Shown piece by piece: positions 10,060 to 19,100 of a DNA stretch of 64,000 nucleotides. The notes below the pieces were generated by a model. The model searched no databases and was not told the origin of the DNA. It worked only from the letters and a program-made list of their open reading frames with translations. The stretch comes from Pseudoprevotella muciniphila (GTDB lineage: Bacteria; Bacteroidota; Bacteroidia; Bacteroidales; Bacteroidaceae): NCBI RefSeq assembly GCF_003265305.2, contig NZ_CP033459.1, positions 496,001 to 560,000 of the forward strand, given 5' to 3'. Both the position numbers and the translations under genes were made by a program. Within the stretch, counting starts at the first letter, position 1; each line of letters opens with the position of its first letter.

Positions 10060-11319
10060 ATGAAAAAGATGTTTGCTCGTTTTAGAAATTTTATAGCGCT
10101 TATCAAGCGGCAAAGCCGTAAGATCTTTGCTTCGCTCGGTCTTTCCGCGCTTATCACTATTCTGTGCTATCTGATGAACAATTGTCCCTACCCCTATTGG
10201 GACAGCTTGGACAAGTTCACATGGATGGAATATTTCTTGAGCAACATCAAACCCGACTCTACAGACACAAGTGATGCTTTGTTCATCAATATTAGCCATG
10301 ATAAGCAGATAACCAAAGTGAGTTACATCAGAAAGTTGGGTGAACGAAGTTATGACGGAGAAGCATACACTTATCTACCCTATGAACCAAACAACGGCTC
10401 AATCGGCACAACAGACATAACCAATCGAGACACCTTGCTAAGTTTCTTGAAAAAAGCAGAAAAAGCAAACAACTACAAATACATCTTCCTTGACATCCGT
10501 TTTGAAAAAAATATCACAACAAAAACGGATAGTTTGCTATTTGCCCAAAAGGCAAGAATGAGAGACGTGTCCTACGCCACACATTCAGATATTGAGAATA
10601 ATGAAAAGGCAGACCCCACAAAAGCGGTTATTAACGACTATTTTACCACTATTACAAACACAAGTTTTACTCGTTACCAATATCTACAGAATAATAGAGA
10701 GTCTGCTCCCTTGAGTATATACACATCTGTAGATAGCATCAACCACAAAACCATCAAAAAGTGGGGTCCATTCTATTATAGTAACGGCCAATTGTGCCAA
10801 AATAGTCCTTTCATGCGGATACCAAAAGATTTTGGAGATGTAGCATATATGAAATACTATGATTTGGGACCTGAATTGCTTCAATATTGGAATGAAGAGG
10901 ATTGGTCGTCTGAATTAAAGGATAAAGTTGTATTTGTGGGTAATTTCGAAGATGATGTGCACAACACCTATAACGGCACACAGCCATTTCCATATATCAC
11001 ATACCTAGCTTATAAAGAACTCTGCGAAGGTAAACATATCGTTTCGTGGAAATCTATTGGCTTATTGTATGTTATTTATGTGATTATATGCTTATTCATT
11101 ATGAATAAGAAAAGCATTTGGCAGTTTATTCCTTGCATCAGGCGCTCAAATAATAAGTTACTCCTATTTGTATTAAAAATGCTTGGTTATACAACGTTCC
11201 TCTCAGCTCTCACGATAGTGTTATATATATGGTTTAACAATATTTATAACGTGTTTTTTCCATCTCTTATATTCTCTATTCTAAGTTTAATCTTCTCATA
11301 TAAAAATAAATCCGTATGA
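10060..11319 (+). CDS. CHASE2-like membrane sensor protein
   Basis: One N-terminal transmembrane segment (about residues 23-41) precedes a large extracytoplasmic region ending in [18 protein letters not shown]. That last motif, with [15 protein letters not shown] after it, resembles the end of CHASE2 sensor domains. Three further membrane segments close the protein (about residues 335-415). There is no kinase, cyclase or other output domain. The stop codon overlaps the start of the caspase-like gene by 4 bp (ATGA), so the two are translationally coupled and probably partners. Base composition is AT-richer than the flanking catabolic genes. The domain name is inferred from motif and topology only. 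Confidence 0.6.
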   Translation: MKKMFARFRNFIALIKRQSRKIFASLGLSALITILCYLMNNCPYPYWDSLDKFTWMEYFLSNIKPDSTDTSDALFINISHDKQITKVSYIRKLGERSYDGEAYTYLPYEPNNGSIGTTDITNRDTLLSFLKKAEKANNYKYIFLDIRFEKNITTKTDSLLFAQKARMRDVSYATHSDIENNEKADPTKAVINDYFTTITNTSFTRYQYLQNNRESAPLSIYTSVDSINHKTIKKWGPFYYSNGQLCQNSPFMRIPKDFGDVAYMKYYDLGPELLQYWNEEDWSSELKDKVVFVGNFEDDVHNTYNGTQPFPYITYLAYKELCEGKHIVSWKSIGLLYVIYVIICLFIMNKKSIWQFIPCIRRSNNKLLLFVLKMLGYTTFLSALTIVLYIWFNNIYNVFFPSLIFSILSLIFSYKNKSV

Positions 11320-14300
11320 AACGTGTCTTTCTCATATCAAATTACATACTCTTTGGTTTGATAGCAATCTATAGTCAACGAGTAGAAATATTGAAACTTA
11401 GCACAGATAACATTGCGATTGGCAACGCGCCTAATGTAAAGACATATAAAGTGCATGGAGTATTCAATGCGAATGAGACAATCCACTGGAATGCCGAAAA
11501 ACAAAGCATGAAGATTAAGATTTTAGACGGAAAAAATAAACGGCATATTACAGACATTACGAAGAAAGATTTTGAAAAATTAAGTATCAATACCGTTGCA
11601 AAATATATGAGTAGGCCAAATGAGAAGAGTAGAAAAAACACATCTATTGTACACGGATCTTGGAAAGATATAGAGGAAGTTTCTGAAAATTCAGATTCTG
11701 TTTTTCCTGAAAAACGTTTCGCCTTGGTAATTGGAAATTCCAATTATGAACATCTGAAACGACTTGACAACCCGAAGAATGATGTGGATAGTGTTACCGA
11801 CAAACTTTGTTCTTTGGATTTCGACGTACTTCCTGCATACGATGCAGATTATAAACAATTTAACAATCTTATCAACATATTAAGTGAGAAAAAGGATTAT
11901 GACGTTGTGCTTGTTTATTATTCAGGACACGGCATACGACATAATAACAAGCAATATCTCATACCAATTGATGCAGAAATCAAGGATCCCTCAGATTTAG
12001 AAAATAATTGCTTCACCCTTTATCAATTATACACTAATCTTGGAATTTTGAAAGAAGCAAAGGCAAGAATAGTATTTATTGATGCGTGTCGAACAGAAAC
12101 GCCCTGGCAAAAAGAAGGAGACAGCGAAGAAGAGGCAGAGCAAGATAACCCAATTGCTGTTATTTATTCCACATCAAAAAATAAAAAAGCTTTCGATGGT
12201 AAATCTGGAGGGAATAGTCCTTTTGCTAAAGCTTTTATTCAAGAAATAGGAAATCCATCTGAAAGCCTCGCTAAAACTATTGGAAATATCAATGAGATAT
12301 TACAACAGAACACAAATGGAATTCAAAGCGTCAGTGACCACGGAAGCGCTATTATCACTAAATTCACATTTGTTGCTGTGGAGAAGGGGGGGATAAGTCT
12401 AATAACTAATATGGATGTTATTAGAAATGTTGCAGAAGGTAGGATAAATGCTGAGCAATTGGGGTTTGATGCACAGAAATTTTTAGGTTATAGCAATGTT
12501 GATATTTCCACTTCTGTAACGTCCATTCTTGATTATGGTTTTAAGGATTGTGACGAACTATACAGTATATCCATCCCAAAAACTGTAACAAAAATTGGTA
12601 AAAATGTTTTTGAAGGTTGTGAAGGACTTTCAGAAATTATAATTTCTCCAGACAACCCTAAATATGATAGTCGTGATAGTTGCAATGCTGTCATTGAAAA
12701 CGAAACTAATACGATTATTGCAGGTTGTAAAGAAACAATTATTCCCAATAGCGTAACTAGCATCGGAAAGTCTGCTTTCAAAGGTTGCTCAGGTTTGACA
12801 TCTATAACCATCCCCAACTCCGTTACGAGCATAGGAAATCATGCTTTCAATGATTGCTCCAACCTGACATCTGTAACCATACCCAACTCCGTTACGAGCA
12901 TTGGAGATGAGGCTTTCTATAATTGCTCTGGCCTGACCTCAGTAGCCATCCCCAACTCTGTCACGAGCATTGGAAGTAATGCTTTCTATAATTGCACAGG
13001 TCTGACATCAGTAACCATCCCCAACTCCGTTACGATCATAGAAAATGGTGTTTTCGGGGGTTGCTCAAGCCTGACATCCGTAACCATCCCCAACTCCGTT
13101 ACGAGCATTGGAGAGTGGGCTTTCATGAGTTGCACAGGTCTGACATCAGTAAACATACCCAACTCCGTTACGAGCATAGGAGAGTGGGCTTTCAATGATT
13201 GCTCCAACCTGACATCTGTAACCATCCCCAACTCCGTCACGAGCATTGGAGATAAAGCTTTCAAGGGTTGCTCAGGCCTGACATCTGTAACCATACCCAA
13301 CTCCGTTACGAGCATTGGAGAGTGGGCTTTCAATGGTTGCACAGGTCTGACATCTGTAACCATACCCAACTCCGTTACGAGCATCGGAGAGTGGGCTTTC
13401 GAGGGTTGCACTGGCCTGACATCGGTAACAATCCCCAACTCCGTCACGAGCATTGGAGATAATGCTTTCGAGGATTGCTCCAACCTGACATCTGTAACCA
13501 TACCCAAATCAGTCAAAGAAATAGGATCTGGTGCGTTCAATAATACTCCATGGTTTAACAAGCAAGAAGACGGATTGGTATATGTTGGCAACGTTGCATA
13601 TAAATATAAGGGAGAAATGCTTGAAGGAGCTACTATTAATATTAAAGAAGGTACGACTAGTATTGCAGATTATGCTTTCAAAGGTTGCTCAGGTTTGACA
13701 TCTATAACCATCCCAAACTCCGTTACGAGCATAGGAAATCATGCTTTCAATGATTGCTCCAACCTGACATCAGTAACCATACCCAACTCCGTTACGAGCA
13801 TTGGAGAGTGGGCTTTCGAGGGTTGCTCAGGCCTGACATCTGTAACCATACCCAACTCCGTTACGAGCATTGGAGATGGGGCTTTCTGGGGTTGCTCAGG
13901 CCTGAATTCTATAATCATCCCCAACTCCGTTACGAGCATAGGAAAAAGTGCTTTCTCAGGTTGCACAGATTTGGTGTATGTAACCATACCTGCGTCTGTT
14001 AAACAAATAGGAAGTGGTGCTTTAAAAGGAACTTCTTGGTATGACATGCAGCCTGATGGGTTAATTTATGTTGGCAACGTTGCATATAAATATAAGGGAG
14101 AAATGCCTGAAGGAACTACTATTAATCTTAAAGAAGGTACGGCATCTATTGCTGATGAGGCTTTCTATGGTTGCTCAGGCCTGACATCAGTAACCATACC
14201 CAACTCCGTTACGAGCATTGGAGAGTGGGCTTTCGAGGGTTGCTCAGGCCTGACATCTGTAACCATACCCAACTCCGTTACGAGCATAGGAGAGTGGGCT

Positions 14301-14762
14301 TTCAAAGGTTGCTCAGGTTTGACATCTATAACCATCCCCAACTCCGTCTCGATCATAGAAAATGGAGTTTTCGGGGGTTGCTCAGGCCTGACATCCGTAA
14401 CCATCCCCAACTCCGTTACGAGCATTGGATATTGTGCTTTCGAGGATTGCTCCAACCTGACATCTGTAACCATCCCCAACTCCGTTACGACCATAGGACA
14501 AGAAGCTTTCAGTGGTTGCAATAAACTAAAAAGCATTAGTCTTCCTAATTCTGTGGAATATATTGAGTTTGCTGCGCTTGGTTATAATTTAGAGAACATG
14601 TATATAAAACGTGAAACACCATGTAATATTGTGTGGATGCTACCTGACCTATCTATATGGCGCGTTTCATCATGCACCCTCCACGTTCCCAAAGGTTGCA
14701 AGGAAGCCTACGAAAATGAAGAGCCTTGGTGCGATTTCAAGGAGATTGTAGATGACCTATAA
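11316..14762 (+). CDS. secreted caspase-like protease fused to BspA-type leucine-rich repeats
   Basis: The N-terminus ([20 protein letters not shown]) is a likely signal peptide. Residues about 130-360 form a peptidase C14 (caspase/metacaspase) domain: [10 protein letters not shown] at the first strand, catalytic His205 in YYSGHG, and catalytic Cys258 in FIDACR. From about residue 395 to 1085 it consists of about 23 BspA-like (LRR_5) units of 23 residues, consensus [21 protein letters not shown]. These are interrupted twice by a longer insert containing [17 protein letters not shown]. The tail is non-repetitive. The family logic suggests a protease exported or surface-exposed and guided by the repeats, with the CHASE2-like partner upstream as sensor or anchor. 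Substrate and trigger are unknown. Confidence 0.85.
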   Translation: MKRVFLISNYILFGLIAIYSQRVEILKLSTDNIAIGNAPNVKTYKVHGVFNANETIHWNAEKQSMKIKILDGKNKRHITDITKKDFEKLSINTVAKYMSRPNEKSRKNTSIVHGSWKDIEEVSENSDSVFPEKRFALVIGNSNYEHLKRLDNPKNDVDSVTDKLCSLDFDVLPAYDADYKQFNNLINILSEKKDYDVVLVYYSGHGIRHNNKQYLIPIDAEIKDPSDLENNCFTLYQLYTNLGILKEAKARIVFIDACRTETPWQKEGDSEEEAEQDNPIAVIYSTSKNKKAFDGKSGGNSPFAKAFIQEIGNPSESLAKTIGNINEILQQNTNGIQSVSDHGSAIITKFTFVAVEKGGISLITNMDVIRNVAEGRINAEQLGFDAQKFLGYSNVDISTSVTSILDYGFKDCDELYSISIPKTVTKIGKNVFEGCEGLSEIIISPDNPKYDSRDSCNAVIENETNTIIAGCKETIIPNSVTSIGKSAFKGCSGLTSITIPNSVTSIGNHAFNDCSNLTSVTIPNSVTSIGDEAFYNCSGLTSVAIPNSVTSIGSNAFYNCTGLTSVTIPNSVTIIENGVFGGCSSLTSVTIPNSVTSIGEWAFMSCTGLTSVNIPNSVTSIGEWAFNDCSNLTSVTIPNSVTSIGDKAFKGCSGLTSVTIPNSVTSIGEWAFNGCTGLTSVTIPNSVTSIGEWAFEGCTGLTSVTIPNSVTSIGDNAFEDCSNLTSVTIPKSVKEIGSGAFNNTPWFNKQEDGLVYVGNVAYKYKGEMLEGATINIKEGTTSIADYAFKGCSGLTSITIPNSVTSIGNHAFNDCSNLTSVTIPNSVTSIGEWAFEGCSGLTSVTIPNSVTSIGDGAFWGCSGLNSIIIPNSVTSIGKSAFSGCTDLVYVTIPASVKQIGSGALKGTSWYDMQPDGLIYVGNVAYKYKGEMPEGTTINLKEGTASIADEAFYGCSGLTSVTIPNSVTSIGEWAFEGCSGLTSVTIPNSVTSIGEWAFKGCSGLTSITIPNSVSIIENGVFGGCSGLTSVTIPNSVTSIGYCAFEDCSNLTSVTIPNSVTTIGQEAFSGCNKLKSISLPNSVEYIEFAALGYNLENMYIKRETPCNIVWMLPDLSIWRVSSCTLHVPKGCKEAYENEEPWCDFKEIVDDL
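12735..14575 (+). repeat. 69-bp tandem repeat array encoding LRR units
   Basis: About 23 in-frame units of 69 bp carry long identical blocks such as CCCAACTCCGTTACGAGCAT. A higher-order duplication is visible: the block around 12776-12870 recurs nearly identically at 13676-13770. The 130-bp insert coding [13 protein letters not shown] also occurs twice, near 13570 and 14065. Such arrays change length by recombination or slippage without breaking the frame. Confidence 0.9.
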
Positions 14763-14781
14763 GCGTATTATAAAGCAACTT

Positions 14782-14822
14782 GCACCCCGAAAGTTCAAAA
14801 TCTTACTTTCGGGATGCATTTT
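14782..14822 (+). terminator. intrinsic terminator after the caspase-LRR gene
   Basis: GCACCCCGAAAG (14782-14793) pairs with CTTTCGGGATGC (14806-14817) with one mismatch, followed by ATTTTTA. It lies 20 bp after the stop. Confidence 0.75.
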
Positions 14823-14877
14823 TATGCGAGAATATGGAATGGGTGCGAGCCAGCAAATGAGTCTTGTTTCATCTTCT

Positions 14878-15912
14878 TCAGAAATACTCTCTCACTGCAA
14901 ACTCATACTGTTCTATAAAAATCTGCTTGATTGCGTAGAAACTATTCTGTTCATAGAAAACAAGCATTGCTTTTTTGTAGTCATAGGAATCTACAGAACG
15001 GAAACTCAATGGGCAATAACCATTGGCAATGAGGATGGCGTTAGAAGTGATACGTGCAGTACGTTTGTTGCCATCTGAGAATGCCTGTATATACGACAAA
15101 AGGACTAATGCGAGTAGTGCTTTTTCGAAAACACTGCTCTTACTGTTTATCAACTGGCAGGTATCGCTCATCGCTTCGCGAATCTGGAATTCATTATCGA
15201 GGGGATGGTATTTTGTACCGGTTATACCCACGCGGCGATGACGTATGCCTCTATCTACTGAAAGTTCCTTAGTGAGTAACTGGTGTATGTCCTCAATATG
15301 GCTTACGGTGAGTGTTTGCAAATAGTCCGGATTGTCGAGAATGAAACGCAATGCATCCTTGTGGTTAAGTAGCATCACCGCTTCTTCCTTTGTTTTTCCA
15401 TCTGCCGTTTTACTCTCACGCAGCAGCCGCTCCGTTTCCAGCAACGAATATGTATTTCCCTCGATCTGCGAAGATTTCCAACTAAGGTCGATGCCCAAGC
15501 GTTCCATCTCCTTGTGATACTCGCTTTCGGTCATTTCGCTGACATGCAGTCTGAACTCTGCTTGAAGGTTTGTGAGAAGTAATTCCTCCTCTTCCGTAAA
15601 AAGTTTAATGGTAGGCAGTTGTTCACTAATCAGTTCAAAATTAAAGGAAGTCTGAACCTGTCGCCGGTCAACATCTACTGCAAAATAGGTGTCTAAATTG
15701 AATGGCATCAGAAGTTGTGCCTTATTTGAAAGACTGTAATGAGTGGCACGCGCCTTTCCTGTAACTACGATATCACCGTTCTGAATACCTGTGGCTATAA
15801 GGCGTTTCATCGTAGCATCACTGTTTTCAAAATTGATTCCTTTTGTTATTTCATCGCGCGTAGATTGCGGATGATAGTGAAGAAACTGTAGGATTGTTCT
15901 GTAAACGTCCAT
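14878..15912 (-). CDS. Fic-domain protein with inhibitory helix and altered catalytic motif
   Basis: Fic proteins transfer AMP or another nucleotide group to target proteins. The N-terminus (residues 1-60) looks like a winged-helix DNA-binding domain. Next comes the inhibitory motif SSQIEGN (residues 147-153, [S/T]xxxE[G/N] type). The Fic core is at about 235-300 with RRVGITGTKYHP (target-side flap) and IQAFSDGNKRTAR as the active-site loop. In the canonical HxFx[D/E]GN[G/K]R motif the first residue is a catalytic His; here it is Gln276, read directly from codon CAG. The enzyme may therefore be inactive, have another activity, or act as a regulator. It stands alone and divergent from tamB. 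Confidence 0.85.
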   Translation of the reverse strand: MDVYRTILQFLHYHPQSTRDEITKGINFENSDATMKRLIATGIQNGDIVVTGKARATHYSLSNKAQLLMPFNLDTYFAVDVDRRQVQTSFNFELISEQLPTIKLFTEEEELLLTNLQAEFRLHVSEMTESEYHKEMERLGIDLSWKSSQIEGNTYSLLETERLLRESKTADGKTKEEAVMLLNHKDALRFILDNPDYLQTLTVSHIEDIHQLLTKELSVDRGIRHRRVGITGTKYHPLDNEFQIREAMSDTCQLINSKSSVFEKALLALVLLSYIQAFSDGNKRTARITSNAILIANGYCPLSFRSVDSYDYKKAMLVFYEQNSFYAIKQIFIEQYEFAVREYF

Positions 15913-16083
15913 AATTGTCTATAAAAACTAAATCGGTGCAAATTTGGCTAAAATTTTCATATTATCGGCTCATTTTGTGCTTAAAATTGGATTAAATCTT
16001 TGATTTTTGAGCCGATTTTTCTTTCGCATTACTTTATTTTTCGTTTTTTGCCTAAAACAGTGTTATTTCCCGAGTTTGTTTTT

Positions 16084-16091
16084 TATCTTTG
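16084..16091 (+). promoter_or_regulatory. -7 promoter element upstream of tamB
   Basis: TATCTTTG matches TAnnTTTG about 78 bp before the tamB start. No -33 TTTG is seen at standard spacing. Confidence 0.4.
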
Positions 16092-16169
16092 CAAGATAAA
16101 GCGGGCTTTTGTCGCTTGGATTAGCGGACATTTGGTCGCTTGAGAGAAAAGGAACAGATAGGAAATTCA

Positions 16170-19100
16170 ATGTCAAAGAGGGTAAAGCGCATCTTGAAAT
16201 GGGCTGTCGGCATCATCTTGCTGCCGGTGGTGCTGGTTTTGTTATTGGGCGTTTTACTGTATGTTCCTGCCGTCCAGAATTACGTTGTTGACAAGGTGGC
16301 AGAAAGCCTGAGCGACAGCACGGGCCTGAGTTTCAGCATAGACCGCGTGCGCTTGGGTTTCCCCCTTGACTTGGAGGTTCAGGGCGTGCGCGCCACGCAG
16401 AGAGGCGACAGTGTGCTCCGCGCCAAGGAGTTGCGCCTTGATGTGGAATTTTGGCCTCTTTTCAGCGGTCAGGCGAACGTGAGCGGCATTACGCTTCGCG
16501 ATGCAGGCGTAAACACGCGCGATTTGATTTCCAACACACAGATTATCGGTACAGTCGGCGAGGTTAAAGCCGACGTGAAGGGTATCAACTGGAAAGAGAA
16601 CAAGGTCATTGTGCCTTCTGCAGAATTGCGCAACAGCGATGTTACCGTCCTGTTGTGCGACACTGCCGCAGAAGACACCACGAAAGGTGCGCCGTGGCTC
16701 ATCAAGGTGGACCGCGCACAGATTGAAAATACGCGGGCTCGCCTGACGCTTCCCAACGACTCATTGCATATTTTTGCAAATATTGGCGATGCAGAAGTGA
16801 GGGGTGCATCTTTCGACACGGGCAAGCCTTTGTATGAAGTAGGAAGCCTTACGATGTCAAGTTCTACGGTGTTCTACGATGCAGAGTGGCGCGACAGGAA
16901 TCTTGCCACGCAATGGCAGCCCGACATGAGGTGGACAGAGCGCGGTCTCGACTTCAACCACATCCATTTAGACAGTCTCGACCTCAGTGCCGAAGGATTC
17001 AGTTACAACGAGTTTGGCGTGCTGCGTCTTGGACTACGCAATCTGGCAGTAACAGAATTAGTAAGTGGTTTCCGCCTTGAAAGCCTCGAAGGCGACATCT
17101 ACTACGACCCAGACCGCATCCGTGTGAACGGTCTTCATCTTACTACCCCCTACTCTAATATTGACGGCGAAGTCTCCCTCCTTTTTGCTGCTCTCGACAG
17201 CCGCGCTACAGGTGCAAACAACATGACCACTTCCATCAACAGCCGCATAGGCTGGCAGGATGTCAAACTTCTCGGCAAAGGCTTCGTTCCTGACGAACTA
17301 TTGAGGAATTGGCCTCACTATCAGACCGAACTGAATGCCAACGTCAGCGGAAATGTGAAGCAACTGACAATTAACGACCTCTACGTCAAGACACCTTACA
17401 GCAAAATCACGGGCAGCGTATTCGTTCAGCCATCAGCCCTTGACGCCAAGGGCTATATCCCTGCGAATCCGGGTCTTAAACTCAACGTACAGACCGTTAT
17501 AGGTTGGCAAGATGTCCTGTCGTTCGGCAAGCCATATCTGCCACAAGAAATTCAGAAGAATTATCCGCACTATGCCGTATCTGCTAACGTGAATGGTGAA
17601 GGTAATCTGCACAACATCAAACTTCGCCACATTACGCTCAAAACGCCATATTCGTCGATAGACGGTGCCGTCAGCCTCAACCTCGATGCCTTCAGCGGCA
17701 GTCGTGGAGATGCCTACGCCATGAACGTGAAGAGCAAGATTGGCTGGCGCGATGCCCTCGCTTTCGGTGGTCCATACATGCCGAAGGAACTGCGCAGCGG
17801 CTATCCTCACTACGACATAGCCCTCAACGTTAATGGTAGCGGCAACACCAACCACATCAGCATCAAGGACATGCTCCTGCGCACGCCTCACAGCACCATC
17901 AGCGGAAGCGGTAACGTCAACTTTGCAGCCCTCTCGGGCGGACGCAGCAGCGGTGATGCCTTCAATCTGAACATCAAGTCGAAAATTGGTAAAAACGATG
18001 TCAATGTATGGTCAAAGCCCTTCGTTTCAGGAGATGTAGCAAAGTTGCTTCCCCCCTACGACTTCACGCTAAACGGCGAGATAAGGGGCAACCTGCAACA
18101 GATTAACACACGCAACCTGTTCATCAAGACCCCTTACAGCCAAATTCAGGGCGACGGCATGGTGAACATCGCAGCCCTGAGCAATGGCGGCACACACGGC
18201 GAAGCCCTCAACCTCAGACTCAATACAAAAATAGGTTGGGCAGACATCGCTCACTATGGCGGTCCGTTCCTCTCTGCCGACATGATGCGCCAACTCCCAC
18301 ACAGTACCTACACCCTGAACGGGCACGTAACCGGCAACCTGAACAATCTGAACATGAGCAATATGCTGGTAGGTATTCCCGGTGTCGGTCAGGTGTCAGG
18401 CGATTTCGCCTTGAACAGTCTCAGCGGCGGTTCTCCGAGCGGTACGATGAACGTGAACATCACCGGTCAGAACATGGACCTTATCAACCGCCTGCTACCC
18501 GACGACCTGCGCGAGACCATCCACATTCCCAATGGCGTTTCGGCTAAAGGCAAGATAGAATTCAGAGCGGACAACTACTGCGCCAACCTCAATATAGCAC
18601 AAGGCGGCGGCACAGCCCACGTGAACGGCTGTGTGAACACGCGCACGGAGACTTACGATGCTACGGTTACCGCCAACCACTTCCCGCTACAGAACTTCCT
18701 CCCCGACATGGGTATGAGAAACTTCACCGGCGACATTGCAGCCAACGGGAATGGCTTCAACGTACTCGAAGCAAGTTCGCGCCTTGCTGCCGATATTGAC
18801 ATCAAGGACTTCAAATATGAAAACTACGACCTGAATGGTGTAATCATCAATGCGAAAAACCACAACGGCACACTGATTGCAGACTTCACCGCAAAGAACG
18901 ACATGATAAATGGTAGTGGTAAACTTACTGCACACATCGGCAATGAGATAGAAGGTCATTTGGATGCATCGTTTCCTTTCATCAATCTGACACAGTTGGC
19001 GCAATTGGAAGACACAGTTGAAGCCGGTGGAAACCTTGACGTTACATTCCACAGCACGAGCGACTTCACCAGATATGGTGCCTCGGGAAGTATGTCAGGC

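Noticed and set aside
9139-10299. 386-codon frame antisense to the alpha-galactosidase and CHASE2 genes
   Set aside because: No family features, and it crosses two well-supported genes and their junction.
12986-13591. Long antisense frames opposite the LRR repeats
   Set aside because: They arise because the 69-bp unit keeps every frame open periodically. The sense strand has the signal peptide and caspase domain.
12735-14575. CRISPR-like array
   Set aside because: The periodic repeats are in frame, coding and without unique spacers of regular length.
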